From Planktotalea arctica (GTDB taxonomy: Bacteria; Pseudomonadota; Alphaproteobacteria; Rhodobacterales; Rhodobacteraceae), in contig NZ_MUHR01000011.1 of NCBI RefSeq assembly GCF_002105285.1, positions 186,001 to 250,000 on the forward strand: a stretch of DNA of 64,000 nt. The letters run 5' to 3'. The notes beneath the pieces were generated by a model. It was not told the DNA's origin, did no database searches, and saw only the letters and a program-made list of their open reading frames with translations. Within the stretch, counting starts at the first letter, position 1, and each line of letters opens with the position of its first letter. The translations under genes were made by a program, and so were the position numbers. Shown one piece after another: positions 1 to 7,621 of the stretch.

Positions 1-486
1 ATGCTCGATCGGGATCGAGAACAGCGTGCGAAAGATCACATCCGCCGCAGCGTGGCTGGTATGCTCCTCGATCTCGACCTCGCAGCCCACTTCCCCCGCC
101 AGTCGCGCCACCGCCGCCTCTGACGCGGCCCAAATCGCTGGAAATATCTCGCGCAGACGCCCACCTTCAAAGGCCGGATCGATGATGCGCCGCTGCCGCT
201 TCCAGGTCTCACCATTGGTCAGGAACACGCTCTCACCCAGTAAAGGGCGCAGCCCCTCACTGATACGCGAACTCTTGGGGAAATCATCGGGGCGCTCTTT
301 AAGCACCGTTTTCACCAGTTCTGGCTGATTCACCAGATAAGAGCGGAAAAACGGCGTGCGAAACTCCGCCATCCAGGCGCGATAGAGCTTGGCAGGCTGC
401 GCCGACAGAATATCGCGGCGAAACAATTTTGCGTATTGGCGCAGGCTCACCTTGTCGGCCCGCGATTTAGGCTTGGGCGGGATCAT
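1..486 (-). CDS. Cytochrome P450, N-terminal part (runs off the left end)
   Basis: The first 162 residues of a cytochrome P450 are visible; the heme-binding Cys region lies outside the window. The reading frame starts MIPPKPKSR and contains the C-helix WxxxR motif (W95-K-R-Q-R99, followed by RIIDPAF), which in P450s contacts a heme propionate. The stretch FPKSSRISEGLRPLLGESVF is typical of the segment before the C helix in bacterial fatty-acid or terpene-type P450s. The ATG overlaps the stop of the upstream hydrolase gene (ATGA, 483-486), so the two are probably translated together. The family uses O2 and a ferredoxin-type electron donor to hydroxylate hydrophobic substrates. The substrate cannot be read from this fragment. 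The family call is firm, the subfamily unknown. Confidence 0.9.
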   Translation of the reverse strand, partial: MIPPKPKSRADKVSLRQYAKLFRRDILSAQPAKLYRAWMAEFRTPFFRSYLVNQPELVKTVLKERPDDFPKSSRISEGLRPLLGESVFLTNGETWKRQRRIIDPAFEGGRLREIFPAIWAASEAAVARLAGEVGCEVEIEEHTSHAAADVIFRTLFSIPIEH

Positions 487-1706
487 GGCGCGAGGCTCGT
501 GAAACGGTTCACAGGAGCTTCAATACGGCTCTTTGACGGTACGCGCGTGCCATAGCGTTGCAAAAGCGTTTGAGGCCCAGCCGTGATCTGGAAATAATCA
601 TAATCCTTGGGCGCATCGAACGCGCAAAGATATTGAAAATGCAGCCGGAAAAATTTCCAACGCAGCTCGCGCCACCGCTCGGGGCTAAGGGACTGAGTAA
701 AGGCCGCAGAGAACACCAAAGGCTGTTTCTTATCCTGCGGCGCAACCCCGCTCACGCTTACAGGATCACATAGCGCAAAGGCGCAGCCATCACCGGGCGC
801 GGTCACATCTACCCAGAACGGGCGGTCTTGGCTCGCCATATAGGCCAGATCAGCGCGCAAACGCCACGCTTCTGGCAGGAAAGATACCATAGGCACCACT
901 TGCCCAAGTGTGAGAAAGCTAAGCTCTGGCCCCGCCTCTTGCATCCCTTTGGCGCGCAACAAATCCGCAAGCACAGACACACCAATATGTGCGCCAGAGG
1001 AATGACCGATGACCAGCACCTCATCGGCATCCCCCTCCATCGCCTCGCCAATCCGCGTGACAAATTCGCCCATACGCACCTCAAGCTCCGCAGGGTTCGC
1101 CCCGCGCGTGCGCGCTGAATAGGCGTAGTCGTGCATCAGGTAATAGGCGAAAAACTTGTTATCCTTGCGTCGGAAAAAATCGAGAATGCCGTAGGCAAGC
1201 AACGCGCCAAGCCCCCAACCAAGCGCCGCACCAACGCCAGACGGCAAAATCGTCTGCACACCTTGCGCAATCCCATACGCCGCCAACCAAGCCAGAGACG
1301 CCTGCACTAGCAAAAATCCCACCGGATACAGCGCCGCAATCACCGGCCCCTTGCGCAGCCGCATCAGCCGCCACAAAGCGCCGGTGCTGATATAGGTCCA
1401 AGCTGTCTGCGCCATGACGCCATAAGTCGAAGCAATGCCCATATTCATGCTCACCTTGACCATATCGGCCCAATAAAGCACTTCGATTTCGCTCTCGACT
1501 TGCGCGCCATCAATCAACGCGCTCACATGCCAGCCATAAGGCCCCTTGCCCTGCTTGGGTTTAAGACCAATCTCATAGCCCGTAATCTCGGCCTGCGCCG
1601 CACTTTCCTTGCGATAAAGCTCGCGGTAGCGGCGCGGATGGAACGGATCATAGCCGGGAATGTAAAACACCCGCCGCCTGTGCACCTCTTTGCCTTGCTC
1701 ACTCAT
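483..1706 (-). CDS. Membrane-associated alpha/beta-hydrolase (lipase-like)
   Basis: A protein of about 407 residues. The ATG at 1706 (MSEQGKEV) is preferred over an in-frame GTG three codons upstream at 1715. Near the N-terminus, VFYIPGYDPFHPRRY resembles the opening strand and oxyanion loop of lipase-like hydrolases. Two hydrophobic segments (about residues 120-150 and 155-176) suggest membrane insertion. The nucleophile elbow is G-H-S-S-G with Ser near residue 236, preceded by the strand DEVLVI. It overlaps the downstream P450 gene by 4 bp, so the pair looks like a small lipid- or ester-processing operon. No catalytic Asp/His can be assigned with certainty by eye. Substrate unknown. Confidence 0.75.
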   Translation of the reverse strand: MSEQGKEVHRRRVFYIPGYDPFHPRRYRELYRKESAAQAEITGYEIGLKPKQGKGPYGWHVSALIDGAQVESEIEVLYWADMVKVSMNMGIASTYGVMAQTAWTYISTGALWRLMRLRKGPVIAALYPVGFLLVQASLAWLAAYGIAQGVQTILPSGVGAALGWGLGALLAYGILDFFRRKDNKFFAYYLMHDYAYSARTRGANPAELEVRMGEFVTRIGEAMEGDADEVLVIGHSSGAHIGVSVLADLLRAKGMQEAGPELSFLTLGQVVPMVSFLPEAWRLRADLAYMASQDRPFWVDVTAPGDGCAFALCDPVSVSGVAPQDKKQPLVFSAAFTQSLSPERWRELRWKFFRLHFQYLCAFDAPKDYDYFQITAGPQTLLQRYGTRVPSKSRIEAPVNRFTSLAP

Positions 1707-1775
1707 CCGCCACACCCTTTTGCGCTCAACATCACGCTAGCGCGCAGATTTGGCAAGAGTGTGACGCCCTTCCCC

Positions 1776-1833
1776 CTTCTTCGGTCCGAAAATACCTCAG
1801 GGAGGGGTCCGGGGAGGGACAGCGTCCCTCCCC
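1776..1833 (+). repeat. Intergenic hairpin repeat, copy 1
   Basis: Copy of a dispersed intergenic element, also seen near 6970, 20309, 43101 and 47314. It has a conserved AATACCTC core (1791-1798), then a perfect 10-bp inverted repeat (1811-1820 and 1824-1833, GGGGAGGGAC/GTCCCTCCCC) with a 3-nt loop. It lies between ccdA and the hydrolase gene, which are both on the minus strand. Confidence 0.8.
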
Positions 1834-1865
1834 AGCCTGTCGGAGCGCTTTAGCGATCCGAAATC

Positions 1866-2618
1866 CTAGCCCAATGCGCCGAGGGCTGGAAATGTTTCCA
1901 AAAGCCAAAAAGCAAAGAGCGAAAACGCCCCCGTCAGCATGGCAAGCCCGACCGCAATCAGCAGCACACCTGAAATCTTCTCGATCAAACCCATATGCCG
2001 CTTGATCCGCGTCATTACGCCCATGGCACGGTCGATGAAAAACGCAGCCAGCAGAAACGGAATTCCAAGACCAAGCGCATAAACACCAAGTAGCGTGGTG
2101 CCGCGCACAACATCTGCCTCAGAGGCCGCTAGCGAGAGGATCGCACCAAGTTGCGGGCCAATGCAAGGCGTCCAGCCGAAGGCAAAGGCAAGGCCCAGAA
2201 CATAGGCACCAAAGGCACTGCCACCGCGATCCCCCGCATCAAGGCGCGCCTCGCGATCAAGAAAACCGATGCGATAAACACCCAGAAAATGCAGGCCAAA
2301 AATGATGATCACAACGCCCGCAATTTGCCCGAACAGTACCTGATTTTGCAAGAAAAACGCCCCGAACACCGATGCTGTAAACCCGAGCAGCAAAAAGATC
2401 GTAGACAGACCCATCACAAAGAAGATCGCCGCGATTCCGGTTTGGCGCCGCGCCGCGCGCGTGCCTTGCATTTCCGGTACGCTGACCCCGCTCATGAAGG
2501 CCAGATAGGGCGGCACGATGGGCAAAACACAGGGGCTAAGGAACGAAACGATGCCAGCCAGCAGCGCCACGATCATGGCAGGCGCGAGGCCCGCTGATAT
2601 GATATCGATTCCGAACAT
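1866..2618 (-). CDS. ccdA: Cytochrome c biogenesis / thiol-disulfide membrane protein CcdA
   Basis: About 250 residues with six predicted membrane spans. CcdA/DsbD-type proteins carry reducing power from cytoplasmic thioredoxin across the inner membrane to periplasmic thiol proteins for c-type cytochrome maturation. Both diagnostic cysteines are visible: FLSPCVLPIVPPY near the N-terminus and GWTPCIGPQLGAIL in the second half, the duplicated half-repeats of the family. The ATG at 2618 (MFGIDIIS) is chosen; an in-frame GTG at 2639 would add seven residues. No strong ribosome binding site precedes either. It diverges from tusA, another sulfur-handling gene. Length matches short CcdA proteins rather than full DsbD. 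Confidence 0.9.
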   Translation of the reverse strand: MFGIDIISAGLAPAMIVALLAGIVSFLSPCVLPIVPPYLAFMSGVSVPEMQGTRAARRQTGIAAIFFVMGLSTIFLLLGFTASVFGAFFLQNQVLFGQIAGVVIIIFGLHFLGVYRIGFLDREARLDAGDRGGSAFGAYVLGLAFAFGWTPCIGPQLGAILSLAASEADVVRGTTLLGVYALGLGIPFLLAAFFIDRAMGVMTRIKRHMGLIEKISGVLLIAVGLAMLTGAFSLFAFWLLETFPALGALG

Positions 2619-2692
2619 ATACACCGTGTAACAGGGCACACAGGCCAGTGAAAAGTCACAAGGACGTGGACAGAGTGTAACATCGCACCTAA

Positions 2693-2926
2693 ATGAGACT
2701 CATGCGATACCACCTTGATGCCATCGGGCTGCTTTGCCCCCTTCCCGTCCTCAAAGCGCGCAAGCGATTGCAGCCGCTTACCCCCGGTGACGAGCTGGAA
2801 ATACGCGCGGATGATCCTGCTGCAATCGTCGATGTGCCGCATTTTTGCGCCGAAGCCGGCCACACGCTTATCGAAACGCGCGAGGAAGGCGATGTACAGA
2901 TTTACGTGATCCGTAAAGCGCGCTGA
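2693..2926 (+). CDS. TusA-family sulfurtransferase (SirA-like)
   Basis: A 77-residue protein with the TusA/SirA hallmark: LDAIGLLCPLPVLKARKRL, in which Cys15 of the CPxP motif accepts persulfide sulfur. Length and the beta-alpha-beta-alpha-beta pattern are right for the family. The family delivers sulfur to tRNA thiolation, molybdopterin or other acceptors; which one applies here is not evident. A second start at 2702 (MRYHLDA) is possible and closer to the family's usual N-terminus. It diverges from ccdA and is followed at once by a strong hairpin terminator. Confidence 0.9.
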   Translation: MRLMRYHLDAIGLLCPLPVLKARKRLQPLTPGDELEIRADDPAAIVDVPHFCAEAGHTLIETREEGDVQIYVIRKAR

Positions 2927-2953
2927 TTGTCCGGAGATACAGAAGTGAAACGG

Positions 2954-2994
2954 AAAACGCCGCGCAAACCACGCGGCGTTTTCTTTATTTTTGA
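2954..2994. terminator. Bidirectional intrinsic terminator between tusA and rne
   Basis: Inverted repeat AAAACGCCGCG (2954-2964) and CGCGGCGTTTT (2972-2982) with a 7-nt loop. A T-rich run follows on the plus strand (TTTTCTTTATTTTT). The A-run on the left arm gives a weaker T-tract on the minus strand. It lies in the convergent gap between the tusA and rne stops. Confidence 0.85.
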
Positions 2995-3005
2995 TCCCTA
3001 GACAG

Positions 3006-5822
3006 TCACTTGCCCAGCGACCACCAACCTCGGCGCTTTGGCTTGGCTGGCTCGTAGGACACCGTTTTCGGCTCACTTGCTTCCGCCGGCACTGTTTGTG
3101 TCTCAACCGCTTCTGGCGCTGCGACTTCAGGCTCGGCAATCACCAGCTCGGCAACCTCCGCTTCGGCCGCGACAAGCTCAACCGCCTCGGCCGTTTCCAC
3201 CGCAGGCTCTGGCACAGGGGCAACCGCATCGGTGGCAGGCGCGTCGACAGGCGTCACCTCAGCCGCAACTGTCGCCACAGGCTCAATCACCGCCTCGGTC
3301 ACAGGTGCACTCACTGGTGCTTTCTTTGCAGCCGGCTTGCGCGCACGTGGTTTCCGCTTGGGCTTTTCCGGTGCTGCCTCTGCCTCGACAGGGGCGTCCG
3401 AAGCAGCCTCTACAGGAGCATCTGAAACAGGAACATCAACGCTTGCTTCATCGGTTTTCGCCTTGGAGCGGCTACGTGATTTGTAAACACGCTTGGGCTT
3501 TTCCACTGGCGCATCTTCGCTTGCATCCGCTTGCACTTCTGCACCCTGCTCGGGCGCGGCAGCAATCACCGCAGGTTCTTCGCTCTCGCTTTCGTCAGCG
3601 TTGTCCTGAGCCGTATCAGACCCGCTCTCACCGTCGGATCCGTTGTTCTTCTTGCCACCCCGGCGCCGGCGTCTGCGACGCTTCTTTGGCTTGTCATCGC
3701 CCTCGCCGCCCTCGTGGGTGTTGGCAACGTTATTCTCTGCTGCGGCCTCGCTGGCCACCTCGTCCTCGTCGTCTTGCGCGGCGGCTTCATCCTCGTCGAT
3801 CTGATCCATCAAAGACGTATCTACCGAAACCACATGGGCCGACGGCTCAGGCACGACGCGCGTCGCAGTCTTGAATTTTTCGAGCGCGAAATCAGGGCTG
3901 ACCATATGGGGGTCCCCCTCGATACGCACGGACAGGCCATAGCGCAGCTCGATCTGCGCAATATGCTCGCGCTTCTGGTTCATCAGGTAATTGCAGATGC
4001 CAACCGGGCAACGCACCAGAACTTCGCGCGAGCGGCGGCGCACGCCCTCTTCCTCGATCTGGCGTAGAATATTCAGCGCCATATTGTCATCAGAGCGAAT
4101 AAGACCCGTGCCATGGCACGATGGGCAAGGCGCAGTCGTCGCCTCGATCATACCGGGGCGCAGACGCTGACGCGACATTTCCATCAGGCCAAAGCCCGAA
4201 ATGCGGCCCACTTGAATGCGCGCGCGGTCAGTCTTCAGCTTGTCCTTCATCATCTTCTCGACGGCCGCATTGTTCTTGCGTTCGTCCATGTCGATGAAGT
4301 CGATAACAATCAGGCCCGCGAGGTCACGCAGACGCACTTGGCGCGCCACTTCTTCGGCGGCCTCAAGGTTGGTCTTGGTCGCTGTTTGCTCGATAGAGCC
4401 TTCTTTGGTGGCGCGGCCAGAGTTGACGTCAACCGCGACAAGCGCCTCGGTCGTGTCAATCACGATATAACCACCGGAACGCAACTGCACCGTGGGGTTA
4501 AACATGCCCGCCAGATAGCTTTCCACCTGATAACGCGCAAAAAGCGGCATGCTCTCGTTATAAAGCTTAACGTTTTTCGCATGCGACGGCATGATCATTT
4601 TCATGAAGTCCTTGGCGATGCGGTAGCCGCGCTCGCCCTCTACGAAAACCTCGTCAATATCGCGGTTATACAAATCGCGGATCGAGCGTTTGATCAGATC
4701 GCCTTCCTCGTAAATCTTCGCAGGCGCGATTGATTTAAGGGTCAGTTCGCGGATTTGCTCCCACAAGCGTTGCAGATATTCATAATCGCGCTTGATCTCG
4801 GTCTTGGTGCGTTTGGCACCTGCCGTGCGCACGATCAACCCTGCGCCCTGAGGCACATCAATTTCGTTCGCGATCTCTTTGAGTTTCTTACGATCTACAA
4901 CGTTGGTGATCTTGCGTGAAATGCCGCCACCGCGCGCAGTGTTTGGCATCAGAACGCAGTATCGACCGGCAAGGCTCAAGTAAGTTGTCAGCGCCGCGCC
5001 TTTATTGCCGCGCTCTTCCTTAACCACCTGCACCAGAAGGATTTGACGTACTTTTACAACTTCCTGAATCTTGTAGCGCCGTGGACGTGGCTTGCGCGCC
5101 GGGCGAATATCCTCGACGTCATCGTCATCCGCGACTGATTCAATGTTTTCGTCGCGATCGGCTGCGGATTGGCCCTTGGGCGTGTCCTCATCATCGCTCG
5201 CATGCGCTGCAACATCAATATCACTCGCGTCATCCTCATCGACTGCGCCGTCGAGCTCGGTTTCATCCGTCGAGGGCGTCTCCACCGGGGTTTCGGCGAC
5301 CGTCTCCATCGGCGACGATCCCTCCTGCACCTCAGCCGCAGGGGCATCCTCACTCAGATCAATGGTTTCCATGCCGGTGATTTCAGCACTTGTGTCGCTG
5401 TCTGCGCCGTCCACGTCCTTGCTGATGACCGCATCGCCGTTTGTTGCATCCGCGGCCTTGGTCGTCGAGCGGCGGCGCGAGCGGCGCGGCTTTGGCTTGT
5501 CCTGCTCTTCGTCGCGCTGGCGCTGGCTTTCGGCATAGGCGCGCTCTTCCTCCATCAGGGCCTCACGGTCCGCGACGGGGATCTGATAGTAGTCAGGGTG
5601 AATTTCCGAAAACGCGAGAAAACCGTGACGGTTGCCGCCGTAATCCACGAACGCCGCCTGAAGCGACGGCTCTACGCGCGTTACTTTTGCGAGATAGATG
5701 TTGCCAGCAAGCTGGCGTTTGTTTTCGGACTCAAAGTCAAATTCCTCAACCTTGTTTCCGTCGACCACAACAACGCGTGTTTCTTCCGCGTGGGTGGCAT
5801 CGATAAGCATTTTCTTAGGCAT
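3006..5822 (-). CDS. rne: Ribonuclease E
   Basis: A 938-residue Rne/Rng-family endoribonuclease, the core of the RNA degradosome in mRNA decay and rRNA processing. The N-terminus (MPKKMLIDATHAEETRVVVV) and the S1-domain start (NIYLAKVTRVEPSLQAAFVD, about 41-60) are typical. The S1 domain is split by an acidic low-complexity insert (about 85-245), as is usual in alphaproteobacteria. Catalytic aspartates lie in VAVDVNSG (D465) and VIDFIDM (D508/D511). The zinc-link CPSC is at 566-569. The C-terminal third is disordered: a basic KKRRRRRRRGGKK patch followed by repetitive Ala/Pro/Val/Glu sequence with SDAPVEA-type repeats, the usual scaffold region. About 650 bp upstream holds no convincing gene, so a long leader is possible. 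Confidence 0.97.
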   Translation of the reverse strand: MPKKMLIDATHAEETRVVVVDGNKVEEFDFESENKRQLAGNIYLAKVTRVEPSLQAAFVDYGGNRHGFLAFSEIHPDYYQIPVADREALMEEERAYAESQRQRDEEQDKPKPRRSRRRSTTKAADATNGDAVISKDVDGADSDTSAEITGMETIDLSEDAPAAEVQEGSSPMETVAETPVETPSTDETELDGAVDEDDASDIDVAAHASDDEDTPKGQSAADRDENIESVADDDDVEDIRPARKPRPRRYKIQEVVKVRQILLVQVVKEERGNKGAALTTYLSLAGRYCVLMPNTARGGGISRKITNVVDRKKLKEIANEIDVPQGAGLIVRTAGAKRTKTEIKRDYEYLQRLWEQIRELTLKSIAPAKIYEEGDLIKRSIRDLYNRDIDEVFVEGERGYRIAKDFMKMIMPSHAKNVKLYNESMPLFARYQVESYLAGMFNPTVQLRSGGYIVIDTTEALVAVDVNSGRATKEGSIEQTATKTNLEAAEEVARQVRLRDLAGLIVIDFIDMDERKNNAAVEKMMKDKLKTDRARIQVGRISGFGLMEMSRQRLRPGMIEATTAPCPSCHGTGLIRSDDNMALNILRQIEEEGVRRRSREVLVRCPVGICNYLMNQKREHIAQIELRYGLSVRIEGDPHMVSPDFALEKFKTATRVVPEPSAHVVSVDTSLMDQIDEDEAAAQDDEDEVASEAAAENNVANTHEGGEGDDKPKKRRRRRRRGGKKNNGSDGESGSDTAQDNADESESEEPAVIAAAPEQGAEVQADASEDAPVEKPKRVYKSRSRSKAKTDEASVDVPVSDAPVEAASDAPVEAEAAPEKPKRKPRARKPAAKKAPVSAPVTEAVIEPVATVAAEVTPVDAPATDAVAPVPEPAVETAEAVELVAAEAEVAELVIAEPEVAAPEAVETQTVPAEASEPKTVSYEPAKPKRRGWWSLGK

Positions 5823-6473
5823 AATATCCGATTGCGCCAGGCATATCCTTCGCCAACCCGATCACTTGCGCGATCCGGCGGTCCGGCTGTTCGATATGCG
5901 GGGCGTCTGATTTGGGCGATATGGCGCGCACGGCGGCAGAGCCCTTGAGGGGCTCCTGCTCTGGTACTCATGTCCTGCGCGCGCTTCATCGCGATTCTTC
6001 TCCGACACGTCACAAAGTTCCCTATGCGCGTATCCGTTAATGTGCCGCTCTTCGGTTTCAAAGAAACGGCGCGTCGTTAGGTCTGATAGTCTCTTTAAAA
6101 TAAGATCACTGTCAGGACCGTATCGGTCTGCCTCCAAACGCCCTTGCATCACGCAAAGTGGGCGGCAGCGAAACTCTCCCGGGACATGTTTGCCTGCGCA
6201 ACCACGAACCGTCCTTCCTACATAGGGTCTAAAGGGGGCTCACCGCAATGGCTAATCGCGCGCAATTGACGACATCTTGACCCGCTGGTGGGCTTGCCGC
6301 GCAAGCTGTGCTGTCAACAGCAATCAACTCCAAACCACCAAATCGCCGCATTTTCGGCAAAGCCCTGCCCTGCCGCTGCGCCAAGGTGAACCTGCAAAAC
6401 GCGCATTCAAGGGCAATCAACCCCGCCCCGTTCTTCACAGCAGCGCAACACTCATAACGCGAAAGGACAACAC
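5823..6473. other. Gene-poor region upstream of rne
   Basis: A 651-bp stretch with no convincing gene. Short frames on both strands (for example minus 5862-6152 and 6229-6534, plus 6277-6519) have no recognisable motif and overlap each other. It should contain the rne promoter and probably a long 5' leader, since RNase E autoregulates through its leader in other bacteria. No clear -35/-10 pair can be assigned. It also contains a CCTACATAGGGTC motif (6217-6229) shared with 10111-10123, followed by AAAGGGGG and a 10-codon frame at 6248-6280. Confidence 0.6.
6217..6230 (+). promoter_or_regulatory. CCTACATAGGGTC motif, copy 1
   Basis: The 13-mer CCTACATAGGGTC recurs at 10111-10123, where it is part of a perfect 16-bp palindrome. 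In both places a purine-rich AAAGG-GGGC segment follows, and then an ATG after 8 to 10 nt. Here that ATG (6248) opens only a 10-codon frame (MANRAQLTTS, stop 6278-6280). Function unknown. Confidence 0.4.
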
Positions 6474-6590
6474 ATGGCGTCCTCCAAACCTCCCAAACCA
6501 CCCGCCAAGCCGATTTTGACCGCCCCTCAAACAAAACAGGGCGAGGCTCCGGTCAAACCCGTTATCTTCACCGATTTCGCGAGTATCTGA
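6474..6590 (+). CDS. Possible 38-residue proline/lysine-rich protein
   Basis: Short ORF beginning MASSKPPKPPAKP and ending PVIFTDFASI. A good ribosome binding site (GAAAGGA) lies 7 nt before the ATG, and the stop is 29 bp before the next gene on the same strand. The N-terminal half is rich in Pro, Lys and Ala and probably disordered. The C-terminal VIFTDFASI looks like a short linear motif. I do not recognise a family. Support is limited to the ribosome binding site, spacing and composition, so a chance ORF cannot be excluded. Confidence 0.45.
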   Translation: MASSKPPKPPAKPILTAPQTKQGEAPVKPVIFTDFASI

Positions 6591-6619
6591 GCCACGAAAG
6601 CCATGCTAGCACATCGCGC

Positions 6620-6967
6620 ATGAGCGATCCGGTCTCCTCCATACCCAATATGGGCCCTGCGAGCGATGCAAATTTCGCGCGCGCGGGCATCACCACAGCG
6701 ACGCAACTGCGCGCAATCGGCGCCGATGCGGCCTACACAAGATTGATAACCTCCGGCACGCGCCCGCATTTCATCGGCTATTATGCCCTGGTGATGGGCC
6801 TTCAAGCGCGCCCCTGGAACGATTGCACCGGCACCGAAAAAGCCGCGCTTCGTCAAACCTTCGACGCGCTCAAAGCCAGCGCTGAAGGCACAAAAGAAAA
6901 GGGCCGCTCCGATCTCGAAGCAGCCCTTGATCTGATCGGCGTTAGAGAGCGCGCCATCAAACCTTAA
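6620..6967 (+). CDS. TfoX/Sxy C-terminal-domain protein
   Basis: 115 residues. SSIPNMGPASDANFARAGI, then TATQLRAIGADAAYTRLI and YYALVMGLQARPWND fit the TfoX C-terminal helical domain, in which an N-terminal NIGP-type motif and a central ALRALGA-type helix are conserved. The N-terminal TfoX domain is absent, so this is a stand-alone C-domain protein, common in alphaproteobacteria. In gammaproteobacteria full TfoX/Sxy activates competence genes; no such role can be inferred for this short form. It may form a unit with the small ORF just upstream. Confidence 0.75.
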   Translation: MSDPVSSIPNMGPASDANFARAGITTATQLRAIGADAAYTRLITSGTRPHFIGYYALVMGLQARPWNDCTGTEKAALRQTFDALKASAEGTKEKGRSDLEAALDLIGVRERAIKP

Positions 6968-6969
6968 TA

Positions 6970-7016
6970 TCTTCATCTTTCGAAATAAACTTCGGGGGTT
7001 TGGGGGCTGGCCCCCA
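6970..7016 (+). repeat. Intergenic hairpin repeat, copy 2
   Basis: CTTCATCTTTCGAAATAAAC, then TTCGGGGG and the inverted repeat GGGGGC-TG-GCCCCC (7002-7015). The leading part closely matches the copy at 47314. It sits between the convergent 3' ends of the TfoX-like gene and ndk, where a terminator would be expected, but lacks a T-run. Confidence 0.8.
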
Positions 7017-7037
7017 TCCCGCAGTCTAAATCAAACC

Positions 7038-7460
7038 TTAGCCAACCAGTTCAAGACCGGAGAAGAAAAATGCGATTTCTTCTGCCGCTGTCTCGGGCGC
7101 GTCAGAGCCGTGAACAGAGTTTTCACCAACCGATTCTGCAAATTCGGCGCGGATCGTGCCAGCGGCGGCATCGCTCGGGTTTGTTGCGCCCATGACTTCG
7201 CGATTTTTCGCGATTGCGCCTTCGCCCTCAAGAACCTGTACGACGACTGGCTCGGAGATCATGAACTCACACAGTTCGCCAAAGAACGGACGCTCGGAGT
7301 GTACACCGTAAAACGTCTGCGCTTGAGCCAGCGTCATTTGAATACGCTTTTGCGCGACGATGCGCAGGCCGGCCTCTTCGAACTTGGCATTGATCTTGCC
7401 CGTCAGGTTGCGGCGTGTTGCATCAGGTTTGATGATCGAAAATGTGCGTTCCAGAGCCAT
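7038..7460 (-). CDS. ndk: Nucleoside diphosphate kinase
   Basis: 140 residues, the normal length. The enzyme transfers the gamma phosphate from ATP to other (d)NDPs through a phosphohistidine. The N-terminus [15 protein letters not shown] and the active-site segment [12 protein letters not shown] with His117 are exactly as in the family. The ATG at 7460 is preceded by AAAGGAAG on the minus strand. The frame stays open upstream, but those codons are not conserved family sequence. Single gene, convergent with the TfoX-like gene. Confidence 0.97.
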   Translation of the reverse strand: MALERTFSIIKPDATRRNLTGKINAKFEEAGLRIVAQKRIQMTLAQAQTFYGVHSERPFFGELCEFMISEPVVVQVLEGEGAIAKNREVMGATNPSDAAAGTIRAEFAESVGENSVHGSDAPETAAEEIAFFFSGLELVG

Positions 7461-7621
7461 GTGAGACTTCCTTTGTAAGTTAGGCCCGCCGCCCCATGCG
7501 GCAATCACCCGTAAATTCTGCGCCGCGCTTAACATGAGGCTGACGCCATGAAAAGCCGCGAAGTCGAAGAAGCCCAAGATCACCGCTGGCGCTGGCGCAA
7601 TCCCTCTGCTATCCGCGCCGC

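Noticed and set aside
6229-6534. 101-codon minus-strand ORF before rne
   Set aside because: No motif or ribosome binding site, and it overlaps the better supported 38-residue ORF on the other strand.
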